Source: Spodoptera frugiperda
Taxonomy: Eukaryota; Arthropoda; Insecta; Lepidoptera; Noctuidae
Assembly: GCF_023101765.2 (NCBI RefSeq)
Contig: NC_064224.1
Coordinates: forward strand, 7,768,103-7,832,102
Length of the DNA: 64,000 bases
Reading direction: 5' to 3'
Positions 20,931-32,472 of the stretch are shown piece after piece (the stretch's first letter is position 1; each line of letters starts with the position of its first letter). The notes under the pieces are model-generated. The model made no database searches. It saw only the letters and a program-made list of their open reading frames with translations, and was not told where the DNA came from. Made by a program: the position numbers and the translations under genes.

Positions 20931-21675
20931 AAGATTATTATGTCTTTTATTTTTCTTTGTTTGTATAAAAATAATTGCCTGCTGTTTTTTTAGCCGACTT
21001 CTTTAACTAAAATATATTAAATAAATGAGTTTACAGTTTTCACCAGTCATTAAAAACTTATTGATTTCGATCACAGTAATTGTCTGTCTAAAAAGACTAG
21101 TCCGTTACGCAGGAGATATTATATTGCACAAATGTGTGTGCAAAAAAACGGTACCAGTGTCATAAAAAGTGTTGCTTTAGCCAACCCACACATTGAATTT
21201 CAATATGAAAACAAACAATTCCTACATTTTATTATTATTCATTTACTACAACAGAAAAAAAAGTAAACAAACACCATATATCACTCATTTTGAACATCCC
21301 ATACATATATTTAAAAATATATATTCAACTGACTCTGCTTGTCTGTCATAACGTTGATTTGAGTCCTGCATCGCCCTGACTTTTGTTTTTATGCATATTA
21401 CATACACACGCGTCACCGGGACAATGTATCATTACTTTCCAAACAATGGAAGGGTTGAGGTTATTTTCAGAGCTGGGGGTCCAAATGTCCCTTGTATCAT
21501 CCATCATGTGGCATTCAGGGGTTGGGCTTATTTTAGATAACTGATCAAGATTTGTTGAAATAAGAATAAATTTGTTTACACTCAGTAAATAAAAGATTAT
21601 TATGTTCCCTAAAAGGAAATGCAAAACTGCACAAAACTTATTTAATATAACTTCGTTCGTTTTTTTTTTTAATTA
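20931..21675. other. Intergenic, nothing recognised
   Basis: AT-rich. The minus-strand 92-codon frame at 21346-21624 has no recognised domain. Confidence 0.35.
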
Positions 21676-21795
21676 GAAGTTCGAATTTGCCAAGCCGCAT
21701 TGAGCAAGCGTGGTGTTTAATGTTCAAACCTTCTCCGTATGAAAAGAGGCCTTTGGTCAGCAATGGCCACTTATAGGCCGATGATGTTCGATGAT
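21676..21795 (+). repeat. SINE-B, tail half
   Basis: CCGCATTGAGCAAGCGTGG to GGCCACTTATAGGCCGATGATG. Confidence 0.75.
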
Positions 21796-21907
21796 GTTAT
21801 TTAATAGAGCTAGAGAGATGTGTGTGGTCTATCACCATACATTGTATGCAATGCCAGCTTTGTTAACGTTACGGAGAATGCCAAATCAATTAATACCATT
21901 TACTCGT

Positions 21908-22101
21908 TTAAACATTAATCACCACGCTTTCTCAATGCGGGTTGGCGATTTCAAATTTAGAATTTTTAAGCCCAGGATTATAAATAATCTTAGAAAGTAC
22001 ATTTAACACTGACAAAGTCACATTGGTATTGGTGGTTGGTAGGTTTCGAGCCCGCGTCCACATGCATGAGAAACGGGCGACTTAAACCTCCGGGCCACCA
22101 A
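21908..22101 (-). repeat. SINE-B, head half
   Basis: Begins ATTAATCACCACGCTTTC and ends GGTTTCGAGCCCGCGTCC, CCGGGCCACC. It is inverted relative to the tail half 110 bp upstream. Confidence 0.75.
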
Positions 22102-22668
22102 ACTATGCTTTTTTAGTCCACCCAACGCTTTGAATATGGCAGTTGTACTTAATACCTACACATTAAAATAACCCAAACATATTATATTTACTATCCCACA
22201 CATCCTTCTCAAAAACTAAAGGATATTGACCAATCAATGCATCCCATACAAACTAGATAAAAACCCACACCGTCTCAAATTTCAAAGATTCACAAACTGA
22301 CCTCTGAGCCCTTACCACCCTCTAATACCCCCAAATGTTTACCCACAATATAAGTGTAGATTTCAGGGAAAATATTCCACAATCTAATATAACAAAGGGG
22401 ATGAAAAATAAACCATTTTACACCCTTTATAAATGAATTGAATGAGCAATTTTTTGTTTGGGTTTTGAATTAAAAAATTGTTTCGTTGGTTCAGTACTTA
22501 TTTTCGTTTATATTACTGCTGAGCAAAGAGTTTTACAGTCAGATTCAAGCTCCTGATGAGTAATGTTATATGTTCTGGCAAAATATTCGTTTCTTTTTAA
22601 CCGACTTCAAAAAAACTCAAGAAGCTCTTTTGGTTTTCACTTTGACCTGTATGTGTTTTCTTTTTTAA
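22102..22668. other. Intergenic, nothing recognised
   Basis: AT-rich, no supportable feature. Confidence 0.35.
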
Positions 22669-22840
22669 TGGTATAAGCCGGTAAACGAGCAGATGGATCA
22701 CCTGATGGTAAGCAATCGCTGCCACTTATGGACACTCTAAACACCAGAAGCGTTATAAATGCGTTGTCGGCCTTTTGGGCGTTAGGAATTGAAGGTTTGT
22801 TGGGAGGATTGGGAATTAATTGGGGTAAAGTATATAGGTT
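22669..22840 (+). repeat. Rep-D, left half
   Basis: ATGGTATAAGCCGGTAAACG through GGATTGGGAATTAATTGGGG; the right half is absent. Confidence 0.75.
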
Positions 22841-23810
22841 TGTCTGCAATTATCTTACGATAGGCTGGCCGATTTTGATGCATTTTTCAGAAAGAGTATT
22901 TGGTACACTTAAGACAAGGATTTACATTAAAAATTAAAAAAGGAGATTAAAGTCGGTAATTTAAACGTAGTTTAATGACGATTATTAATTCTCAGTATTA
23001 TTTTATTTATTTATTTATTTTATTGCACACATACATAAAACATATTACATTGTAATTAATAGTAATTAAAGTACTATGTGAAGTATATTTGAAGTATTTA
23101 ACTTTCAACTCATTTATTTCCTAAGACTTACGTATTAACATATAGCTTCCTCTCTCTCTTACCCATCAGACAATTCATAGCCATTATCCTATTTTTTTAA
23201 AATAGATTAACATAATAACTTAGGCTATCCCGTTATCTTAGTCAAGCATAGGTACCGAACTCCAAATTCTTGACTTTACCTTCTTCCAAAACTGTAGGTG
23301 ACTCCCACATGGCTTGAAACTAATGACGTCACTGGTGGGTGTAGTATAGGTACCTATAAATACCTATATATTCGGAAAAGCAAGAGTAGTGTTTAAACTA
23401 CGTAGGAGTCAAAATTTGATACTTGGTAATAACTTTGTGATTCCTTGAATGGGGTAAGTAGATAATTGTGCACAAATAGAAGGTACCTACACCTTTTTTG
23501 TTTAAATAAAACGAGTTTACGGAGGACTTTGAACTCTAAAATCGATTGAAATATATTGTAATCTTATTGCGTGCATTTAGCCCCGACCGAACTAGGGCGG
23601 AATCGTGGCGATTTTAAACAGAGTAATTTTATAAAAAGAGATCTGAATACAAGCTGCCGATTATAATACAATGGAATGTTTCGTGGTTAAAAAAACCTCC
23701 GCGGTTTCGACTTAGTGCGGCCAAGGCCTTACTAACAAAATCGTTAATTTGTCGATCAATCTGCCATTGAAAATAGACTTATTTTTATAATAACTATCTT
23801 AAGACATAAT
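22841..23810. other. Intergenic, nothing recognised
   Basis: AT-rich with a TTTATTTATTTATTT run near 23000. No feature supported. Confidence 0.4.
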
Positions 23811-24022
23811 AAATTAACTAAAAATCTCAGTTTAATAACGTAAATTAATGGAGAAAAACTCTACTAGTTTCGAGTCACAGAGGGACTCATCATCATGAGC
23901 AGCGTGACCACGCGCAGTCGCGTAGCTTACATGGTAAACTGTGCGTTGCCGTCAGCAAGTCCGCGCACTCGAAACTATAGAGCTTTTCTCCATTAATTTA
24001 CGTGAGTAAGCCGTGATTTTTA
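23811..24022. repeat. MITE-G variant
   Basis: The inverted ends share ATTAATGGAGAAAA and the inner ACTAGTTTCGAGTCAC / CGAAACTAT pieces. The ends differ from the other copies (GGAGAAAA in place of the GACGAGGAAC side), so this is a subfamily. Confidence 0.55.
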
Positions 24023-24654
24023 GAGAATAATCCTAACCTAACCAACCTCTAATGGAAACAATTTCAAAATCACTAGTAAGAACACGACAATTTTAAAACC
24101 TCTGTACTGAACTTTCTAAAAAAAAGAACAACGCTTACATTCATGAGAGCCCCGCACCATCTGTTAACTCGACAGCGCCATGTATCACCTTCGACGAGGT
24201 ACAGCTACACAAACAATAAAAGATCTTGTTGGTACAGGGATGCTGCTTTAAAGTACGGTGGGGCCTTGACAACAGCGGATTATTCTAAGGAACACAATTA
24301 TAAAATTAAATAAAAAAAGGGAATCACCTTCGTCACTTTCTTCATTTTTTTTTTTCAGTCTGTTAATATCCCTAAAACCTTTTCCTGGGTCTAAAAAATA
24401 CTTCACTGAAAACTGCAACAAAATCGGTTTAGACAAATGCGAGAAAACAGAACAAATACATACAGGTCGAAATGAGAACCTCGTTTTTGAAGTCGTAAAA
24501 TCTCTGCAAATATGTACTTAATTGCTAAAGTATTAGTGTTAAATAAAAAAAAAATCCCCCAAGTTTTATTTGGTTTTAATTAAAAATATGTAGATCTATT
24601 TAAGTTTAACTTTCATGAGATATACTAAAGTAATTATTATGTTTTGCACCTTAT
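24023..24654. other. Intergenic, nothing recognised
   Basis: AT-rich, no supportable feature. Confidence 0.35.
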
Positions 24655-24780
24655 TCACGTAATTCTTTAGCGATAAACTCGATTAGTTTCAAGCTACTCT
24701 AGTGACTCATATTAATGAGCAGCATTTTGCGACACGCGGCGCGGCGCCTGTAGCGTCGCATCTACAAGAATACGATCTAT
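24655..24780. repeat. MITE-G, left half
   Basis: CACGTAATTCTTTAGCGATAAAC, then GATTAGTTTCAAGC and ATTAATGAGCAGCATTTTGC; the mirrored right half is gone. Confidence 0.55.
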
Positions 24781-25002
24781 CTTTGAATTTCGGTTGTGAG
24801 TTGATCGCATCTTTAGTGACCTATACAGATAGTCAACATAAGTTGAATATATCTACATGAGATTGATAGATGTCCTTAAAGTTTTACATACATTTTCTAA
24901 GTACTTAATATAGAACAGTACGGTACCAAAACCTTTTGACAAAATGAAACCTATTTATAGAGTCGCTTGTAGGTATTACACGTACTACGGAAACCATCTG
25001 AA

Positions 25003-25127
25003 GACTTCTCCCGCATTTGCGAGGCGAGAGAGAATGTCAGACTCTTACTGACTAAAAACCAACCCCGTTCCTACTCCTGCTTTGAGCCAGAGCCCCGATA
25101 ACCTGTCACATTGTCCGCAGCTCCGAA
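25003..25127 (-). repeat. R1 LINE tail
   Basis: GACTTCTCCCGCATTTGCGAG through CCGCAGCTCCGA on the plus strand; the A-tail side is missing. Confidence 0.8.
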
Positions 25128-25164
25128 ATATGTAATAATACCCAACAATCTATACTATACTATA

Positions 25165-25541
25165 TCTTTATATATATAATTCTTCTGTACGTGTGTATGT
25201 CACTGAACTCCTCTTAAACGACTAGACGGATTTTGATGAAAATTTTTGTGTGTGTTCAAGAGGATCTGAGAATGGTTTAGATTCACAATTTTGTCCGCTG
25301 GACAATGTTTTTTTAATTAATTTTTAATTTATTAGTAGTTGTTGATTTTGGAATGTTTTACATCGGATCCGACGGACGGCGCTACCATCGCAGTGTCAAA
25401 TATTAATGACGTTAGATATTGTCATAACATTTGAATAATAATTTTCATCAAAAAGGTCCAGAATGTTTTAGCTTATTAAAAAAGTTTAAAATTTTCAAAT
25501 TAAAGACGTGTAGACAGGACAACGTCTGTCGGGTCCGCTAG
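25165..25541 (+). mobile_element. Helitron Hel-1, third copy
   Basis: 377 bp with the same TC start (TCTTTATATATATAATTC), hairpin and CTAG end as the tandem pair at 14 kb. Confidence 0.85.
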
Positions 25542-25738
25542 TAATATTATAAAGCTGAAGAGTTTGTTTCTTTGATTGTTTGTTTGAACGCGCTAATCTC
25601 AGGAACTACTGGTCCGATTTGAATAATTCTTTTCGTGTTGGATAGCGCATTTATCGAGGAAGGTTATAGGCTATAAAACATCACGCTATGACCAATAGGA
25701 GCCAAGCAGAGCGGGTGAAACCGCGCGGAAGTAGCTAG
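25542..25738 (+). mobile_element. Helitron Hel-2, fused to the Hel-1 end
   Basis: It begins at AATATTATAAAGCTGAAG directly behind the Hel-1 CTAG and lacks the first bases of Hel-2. It ends in a GCGG-GTGAAA-CCGC hairpin and GTAGCTAG. Confidence 0.7.
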
Positions 25739-25764
25739 TATGTAATAATACCCAACAATATGTT

Positions 25765-25856
25765 ATAAACCACCCCGTCCCTACTCCTGCTTTTCGAGCT
25801 TGAGCCCCGGTACCAGTAGTTCGCAGCTCGGGTTGGGCATTAGCCCTACTACCTTT
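25765..25856 (-). repeat. R1 LINE tail, middle piece
   Basis: AACCACCCCGTCCCTACTCC through GCATTAGCCCTACT. Confidence 0.75.
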
Positions 25857-26156
25857 CATTCACAAAACTACCTTCTATTCAGTTGATTAACAAAATGGTT
25901 GGTTGCTTTGAGTTAATTAAAGTATCACACGTCAAAGGGTAGGTCATGTTTTATATATGTACATATATATGCACCTATGTATGTGTAATTCCATTCACAT
26001 CACTGAAATTAGACCATTCACACTTAATCAAATGAATTAATGTAATTTCTTTTCCGGAATATTTGCTTTTATATGTAATTAGTTTGTGTTTTGTAGAATT
26101 GTGTCCGTGTGTTTGTCAAGGTTTGTTTTTTTTTATAATAACTTAATAACGTAATG
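25857..26156. other. Intergenic, nothing recognised
   Basis: AT-rich with a TATATGTACATATATAT stretch. Confidence 0.35.
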
Positions 26157-26332
26157 TCACCGGAGGAGTATACAGAGAGGCTCCTGGCTCTTGGCCTAGC
26201 AGGTTACCGGGGCTCCGGCTCGAAGAGTAGGAGTAGGAACAGGGGTGGTTTTTAGTTAGTAAGAGTTTGAAACTCCCTCTCGCCTCAACCTCTCCGGGAG
26301 AAGTGATTAGATGGGTTTCCCCTCGCAAAAAA
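26157..26332 (+). repeat. R1 LINE tail
   Basis: GTTACCGGGGCTCCGGCTCG through GGGAGAAGTGATTAGATGGG and a short A-run. Confidence 0.8.
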
Positions 26333-27679
26333 GTAGTTAGTGTTATAAGACCTATGGAACGGAGAAGCGGCTGTAGCCATTATATCAAGCATACGTTCAG
26401 ATTACTGAAAAAACCGAAAATAAACCAATAACTTAAGTTGTTCGGCATTTGCACCTGATAAAAGTTTTGGTTGTTACTGACCCATTGTATAAGAGGCGAA
26501 ACCTTTATGTAAAAAATAATAAAAATTATTGTCTCGCCCACATTTTCAATGTCCATCAACATGGACTAATGATTGGACAAAATAAATTTCCATTCCTTAA
26601 TTGAATTTATTAACACAAATTGACCTCGATGAACCTTAACAAAACGAAAAAAAAAAAACACCGACCAACCGCCAATTCCGGCCTAGTTTTTTTTTAAACA
26701 AAACAATAGCTAGCCATATAAAAGAAAATCGTAAATCAAAAAATCCGTTGTTTCTGCAAATCATCGGACTGTCATGTTGAATTAATGCTTTTGATCCATT
26801 TAAGCAATAGAAGTAAGAAAACTGAAGTTTCATTTCGAGGTCCGACGTAAACCTATTTTTCTAGGTTATAAATTACTTGTCTAAATGAATGTGATTTAGT
26901 TAGGTATTTATTATTTATAAGGTATTTCTAGGTATTATAAGCTAAATGCGGTTACTGATACGTTTTTGTTATAAATACTAACTATTACCTATTTTTTATC
27001 CAAATTGACGCAATGTAATTTATTTACTTAGTAGTAAAAGCTTGAATAGTAGTTTTTTCCGCTTAAGCCAACACATTACACAGTTAAAGTGATATTAAAC
27101 TGTGTCATTTGTCACGACACATGACACATGGCAGATGACAGAAGTCGCACATAAACGATCATTAATTTATTGGTCTTTGTATTAGTTTTAAATTATAGTA
27201 AGTTTTAAATATATCACTCATTTATGTTTTTATTTCATGTAGATTTATATTGTAATAATTATGTATTTAAACATACCTACCAATAATCTAAGTCCCTGCT
27301 AATAATCTTGTCATGGAACTAATTTATAGAAACCTCTATATTAATTTTCCTTGTCCTCAGTAAGGTGTCATGTCTACACATTTATCTTTACGACTATGGC
27401 CTTACTATAAAACTGATATGTGGACCAAAATATCTACAAAATGTTACGACATGTTATCAAAGACTGTGTGAAAATTCCTTTCACTATCAATAGAATTTTT
27501 ATTGTAAATGTCCTTTTTGAGTAAGAATGCTATACTTGAAATTGGTTTGCGGTTTACATGAATATCTTATTTCTCTCTTATACTAAAAATAAATAAAATA
27601 GGAAACAATTTCTAGCTTGTTATTTATAATAATGTTATTGTAATAAATTTTGATATTATATTTGACCACATCTTTGAGT
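26333..27679. other. Intergenic, nothing recognised
   Basis: About 1.3 kb of AT-rich DNA without repeat landmarks or a credible frame. Confidence 0.4.
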
Positions 27680-27935
27680 GCACGACGCGACGGTGCTCAG
27701 CCCATGCAGGGCACACCGCCACCGTATGCTCCACCGTGTCTTCCGGGCGGTCTTCGCGGTAATGACAACGGGGCGTTTACTCCTGCTCTATCAGAAACAG
27801 GAATTTTCCGAAGCTTCCATGTCCAGTAAGCATCTGCGTCAGGCGGTAGGTGAGGACGCCATAGCGCCTCTCAAGCTACTCCTTAAAGAGGGGACTTACC
27901 GCTGCAATGATAGCAGCCCTCGGTTGCGACAGACG
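27680..27935 (-). pseudogene. R1 LINE ORF2 fragment, broken
   Basis: On the minus strand a frame reads GVLTYRLTQMLTGHGSFGK, typical of the region between the reverse transcriptase and the zinc knuckle in R1-clade LINEs. A stop follows, then the counterpart of the 10.4-kb knuckle region (EDRPEDTVEHT, VCPAWAEHRR). The second Cys of the knuckle is changed and the element stops before its 3' UTR, so it lost its 3' end by deletion rather than by 5' truncation. The plus-strand 133-codon frame over it is a shadow. Confidence 0.8.
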
Positions 27936-28425
27936 TTACTACTATTCCGCCATCACATAACTTTTACCGCTTTTACTGTTATATTATTCCTTTTATGTGC
28001 ACTTAAGATAAAAGTCACCAAAATCATAAAAAAAAAACGTTACCTCAATCTCCAAGGGCATCCCTTAAAAAACCCATAAAAACATAATCAAATAAACATT
28101 CACAGACACGTACAAGTAAAATAAACGTCATACTCCCATGAGAACTACAATTTATCCTTCCCTTTTTTTGTTAGAGAAAATTTCCACATAACGAGAATTT
28201 CATCCGCATTTTTTGCATATACTCTCTGCTTCTACAATGTACTTTATTGCCTTCCTGCAAAGCGTTATATGTATTGTTTCATAATAATTAAGTGCCACCC
28301 ACCCACTAATGGAGCTAGGCTGTGTTGCTAACGTTACTGTTTTAAATAGTAGTTTGTACGAAGCAACAGAAAGGCATTTAAAAAAATATTAGTAAGTATG
28401 ATTTTAAAACGAAATATTCTGTTTG
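27936..28425. other. Intergenic, nothing recognised
   Basis: AT-rich, no supportable feature. Confidence 0.35.
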
Positions 28426-28577
28426 TTTGAACACGCTAATCTGCAAAACTTCTGATTCGTATCGAATAATTGTTTTGTGTTGGATAGCCCATATATCGAA
28501 GAAGGTTATATGCTATAAACATCACACTAAAATCAATGGGCGTCAAGCAGCGGCTGAAACTTAGAGGCAGAAACTGG
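28426..28577 (+). repeat. Hel-2-like, diverged
   Basis: TGTTTGAACACGCTAATCTGC, GTTGGATAGCCCATATATCG and AAGGTTATATGCTATAAACATC match the other Hel-2 copies. Both termini are decayed. Confidence 0.65.
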
Positions 28578-28859
28578 TAAATACACAAAGGTGATTTCTT
28601 AATTATACGAAAACATAATATATATTATATACCTCCTATATACATAATAATGTTCTCCTGTATACATGCCGTGTGTTGTACATCAGTTTATAAATAAAAT
28701 AGTACGAAATCTACACTTTTTATTCAACCTATTGATTTTTGATTGTGAGGTGTTGTTTTATAGATTCAACGATTGGTAACACCGGTTACAATGGTTGGAG
28801 CTAGTTTCGTGGAAATACAGGGGGTATTAACTAAAATTTGCCCGTTCGCATTTACTTTA

Positions 28860-29171
28860 AGGTAAGCGTCCAAATGCCCGCATCGTACGGACCGCTTATC
28901 GGCAATGCGATGAGTACCGATGACGTTATACGGAATACCGATGCCACAAATGCGAGTAAAAGTGGTATCGATAATCCGATTGCTGATACTGGCGTCGGCA
29001 ATTCGATCGCTGTGGATACAGTGGACGCAGTCTGAAAAATTAATCCATTTGATGTGGTCCGCCCGATGAGTGCGTACGCAATGTAGGTGTATTGCTGATG
29101 AGCGGGCTGATGAGATGAGCTAAAATCCGTTGCGTGCGATGCGTACGATGTGGGCCTGTGGACGCTTACCT
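28860..29171. mobile_element. MITE-F, full length
   Basis: The ends are AGGTAAGCGTCC and GGACGCTTACCT. Long imperfect inverted arms continue inward (GCCCGCATCGTAC against GTACGATGTGGGC). TTA on both sides fits a PIF/Harbinger-type target duplication, unproven. Confidence 0.75.
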
Positions 29172-29521
29172 TTACGCGATACCCATTTACGTAACTTTCC
29201 GAATCACCCTTTGTAAGTGCTTTATATAAATTTTGTTCTAGTTTTTCTCTTTGTGTATAATTGTGTACTTTTATTGTTAAAAGTAGGTATTTGAGGAGTG
29301 ATTAATGTACTACTATTGTTTAGTAGTAATGCTTTTGTTTCTTTTTTCGTTTTGTTTCACTAATGTGGTATTTGTTACTTAGTAATTAAGCTCTAACATA
29401 TTTTTACATCGAAATTAATGTACCTATGATTATTTTCATTGTTTTTAAATTCAAAACTGTAATTGATAACCAACGATACAGTCAAATAATTTCAATTAAA
29501 GACAAAACCTGAATATTTCTG
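29172..29521. other. Intergenic, nothing recognised
   Basis: AT-rich, no supportable feature. Confidence 0.35.
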
Positions 29522-29727
29522 TCATACACAGAGACATATAATGATTACTTAAACTATTCCTTAGCAACGATTTTGTTTCGAAAACAATTGCTAAGGATTT
29601 GTTTAACACTTTAAACGCCACGGGGGTCACCGGTGACCGACGTTAGCGGAGAATTTGCCTTCAACAGTTTTCTATTGGCAGTCAAAGACTTAAGTAACCA
29701 TTAAATGACTCTGAGTATGGTGGTTAG
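29522..29727. repeat. MITE-E carrying a TTAA-91 insertion
   Basis: The left part (CAGAGACATATAATGATTAC to AAGGATTTGTTTAA) and right part (TTAAGTAACCATTAAATGAC) of MITE-E are separated by the TTAA-91 element. Confidence 0.75.
29603..29693 (+). mobile_element. TTAA-91 element inside MITE-E
   Basis: 91 bp including both TTAA; GGTCACCGGTGACC palindrome at 29625-29638. The uninterrupted MITE-E at 41928-42050 has a single TTAA at the matching point (GTTTAAGTAATTATT), which serves as the empty site. Confidence 0.8.
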
Positions 29728-30137
29728 ACCATCTGCAAAAAACAACCCCGAATCATAAGTTGCCAGAACAATTTTCTCACCAAAGTAATTTCTAAAGTAT
29801 AACAATGATCATTATAATAAGAAATTATTTTTACAAGCGATATTACAAGCGGCCATTTTGTAGGCTATCTACATTTCTTCGTTAATAATTAATACGGCGA
29901 CCACTTCTCATTAGTCAAAGTGCCTTTTATACAAGCGTCGGATTCTGTAATTCAAGCAATTGTTTTAATGAAAATATTTCCCAAGCTATTTAATGAAAAA
30001 AGTCTTGTGTATACATCTTTTTTATATAAATTTTGTGTATTTAATTTCAAGCTTTTTGTTCACTTAAAATAGAATGTTACCCTAAATTCCCAATCCTTCA
30101 ACCGCCGCAACGCACTTTTGGATCCATTATTATGCTA
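29728..30137. other. Intergenic, nothing recognised
   Basis: AT-rich, no supportable feature. Confidence 0.35.
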
Positions 30138-30222
30138 TCGGCTTACTCACGTAACAGTTTTACAAGCGACTGTCGCATATTTCTGCTCATGAATACGAGC
30201 CTCTATCATGGTTTGAAATTCT
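30138..30222. repeat. MITE-G fragment
   Basis: CGGCTTACTCACGTAACAG and CTCATGAATACGAGCCTCTATC match MITE-G end and middle. Confidence 0.5.
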
Positions 30223-30246
30223 GAATTCTCTAGTGTTGCGGGTGTT

Positions 30247-30402
30247 CATGGGTGGAGGCGATTGCTTACCATCAGGTGATCCGTCTACTCGTTTGCCGCC
30301 GCATGCAAAAAACACTTTCCACCCCATGGGTGGAGGCGATTGCTTACCATCAGGTGATCCGTCTACTCGTTTGCCGCCGCATGCAAAAAACACTTTCCTC
30401 CA
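30247..30402 (-). repeat. 78-bp tandem duplication of a Rep-D end
   Basis: Two head-to-tail copies start with CATGGGTGGAGGCGATTGC at 30247 and 30325 and are identical to the CACTTTCC at 30320 and 30398. The unit combines the Rep-D end with GCATGCAAAAAACACTTTCC. Confidence 0.9.
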
Positions 30403-30666
30403 AATTCTAGGCATAGGATTCTTAATCCCATAATGAGAAGAATGCAATACAATCGGAAAAATACTCATATCGCAATTTGCTTGTGTAGGGAATCGAACCC
30501 TCTAACTTTTTTTATAACTCCTTAATTATGATAGACTTGTCAATGTTGAATGAGAATAAGTATTTTAACAATAGGAAATAAAACAAATAAGATATATTTT
30601 CATTTATATTTTAATGATAAAATATTACCTTAAAACCTATGAGATCGATGTTTGTATGTTTATATA
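30403..30666. other. Intergenic, nothing recognised
   Basis: AT-rich. GGGAATCGAACCCTC near 30490 looks like a SINE B-box relic but has no surrounding family match. Confidence 0.3.
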
Positions 30667-30776
30667 CAGACCAGCACGTCAAGCTATCCCAAACAATTTT
30701 CACCTATATACCATTGTAACAAAGTCGGAAATTGTTTGAAGTTCCATAAAAGAGTAGCTTGATGTGCTAGCTATAT
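30667..30776. repeat. Small candidate TIR element
   Basis: AGCACGTCAAGCTA and TAGCTTGATGTGCT face each other about 110 bp apart with one mismatch, with AT-rich TATA flanks. Confidence 0.45.
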
Positions 30777-31032
30777 TAAGACGACATTAATGTTTTTGTA
30801 TAAAACAGTTTTTTTATTTACAAATCGTCATTTTATTACTTACATGATAATGATTTCTAATTTATTAACATTGTATTTTTAGGTTATTAGGACCGTTTTC
30901 AAATAACTATCTATCAGTAGATTTGGCGGTAGCCAAAGCCTCAAAAATAGAACTAAACCAATTTTATTAAAATCTAATTACAAGAGGATCAAAGGAGGTC
31001 TAGTTGGAAGTAGTTCCACAATAAATATGATC

Positions 31033-31190
31033 ACGTTTTTAGGGTTCCGTAGCCAAATGGCAAAATACGGAACCCTTATAGATTCGTCATGTCTGTCTGT
31101 CTGTCCGTCCGTTCGTATGTCACAGCCATTTTTTGATTTTGCACTCGTGTTTTAATTTTATCGTTTATATCGTATACTAGTTTTTAAAGT
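31033..31190 (+). repeat. AGGGTTCCG repeat with TCTG/TCCG run
   Basis: It contains TAGGGTTCCGTAGCC, its near-inverse CGGAACCCTTATAG, then CTGTCTGTCTGTCCGTCCG. I recall this layout as a common moth repeat; its class is not resolved. Confidence 0.5.
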
Positions 31191-31544
31191 AGCCAAATCT
31201 ACTGACAAATATACATAAATAAATATCCCATTGTATCATTGCTTTACATTTTTTTTCATTAGTGTATTCATTAGAATACATAGTAACCAAATCATAAACT
31301 AGGAATTAAAATATACAATTAAAACTATATGAGCGACCATTGAGCTATAACGTTGAACAATTTGTGCTTATCTTCAACAGTACTTAAAAAAAAACATAAC
31401 ATTATTTTAATTATCATTGTCATGGGGACATTAATGGGAACAAATGTTATAACATTTATAGTAATGTGTCTCTTAAAAGCGTTAGCTTTGGTTCAATTCA
31501 CTGTGGCTTACTATTAGTAAAAACTATCAAATTGAACAAAATCA

Positions 31545-31710
31545 CACTAATGAAAGTATTTTGGTTTGGATGTTTGAATGTTTGTCCGTCAAACACATTG
31601 AAACTGCTGAACGGATTTTTATGAAATTTGGTACAGGCAGAGTATGAGCTGACTAGGGCGATAGGATATTAAAGACACGCGAAGGGGGCGAAGTCGCTGG
31701 CAGAAACCAG
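31545..31710 (+). repeat. Helitron-like repeat, diverged
   Basis: GTTTGTCCGTCAAACACATTG, then GGCGAAGTCGCTGGCAGAAACC, similar to the copies at 34.8, 35.9 and 62.9 kb. Confidence 0.5.
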
Positions 31711-32151
31711 TATTATTATAATATTTCCTTCTAATGATTCAATATAACTTACACAACCAAATTTTATTGAGTCTACGTTTGTTTATTGCCAGTAATAATC
31801 TTAAAAACACATTAAATATTATTTACAAAAAATGTTTATTAACTTTAAAATAAATGTACACTTTAAACTGAATCCTCATTAAAAAAGTCCCAGATAAAAC
31901 TAATCACAAAGATACAAAAGACAAATTAATTTTCTAATTACTTAAAATACTTGCAAAAGAAACATTAAGTAGGCAGTTGACCTATTACTTGGAATAGACA
32001 AAATAATTCAGAGAATTTCAAATTTCACGAAGCGACAGAAACTTTTTATGATCCCGCAGCAATTTCCCAATTTCATTTTATGTAAAAACTCATTAACCTC
32101 ATTCTAATATGTAATATAAAACTTCGTATCACAGGAAACTATCTTCTTATA
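31711..32151. other. Downstream flank of the receptor gene
   Basis: AT-rich; could include receptor 3' UTR. No polyadenylation site can be fixed. Confidence 0.3.
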
Positions 32152-32472
32152 AGGTAAGCGTCCACAGGCCCGCATCGTACGCATCGGATGGATCGCATCA
32201 AACGGATTAATTTTTCAGACTGCGTCCACTGTATCGGCAGCGTTCGGATTGCCGACGTGAGTATTAGCAATCGGATTGCCGATCCCACTTTCACTCGGAT
32301 TTTTGGCATCGGCATTCCGTATGACGTCATCGGTACGCATCGCATGTAGGCATTGCCGATGAGCAGTCCGTACGATGCGGATCCGTGGACGCAGTTGCAT
32401 GAGTTTCTATACAAGACAAACTAAAATCCGTTGCGTGCGATGCGTATGATACAGATCTGTGGACACTTACCT
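32152..32472. mobile_element. MITE-F, full length
   Basis: Ends AGGTAAGCGTCCACAGGCCC and TCTGTGGACACTTACCT; internal ACTGCGTCCACTG and GTGGACGCAGTTG form a second inverted pair. Confidence 0.8.

Noticed and set aside
27678..28079. 133-codon open frame on the plus strand
   Set aside because: It is the shadow of an R1 LINE fragment on the opposite strand.
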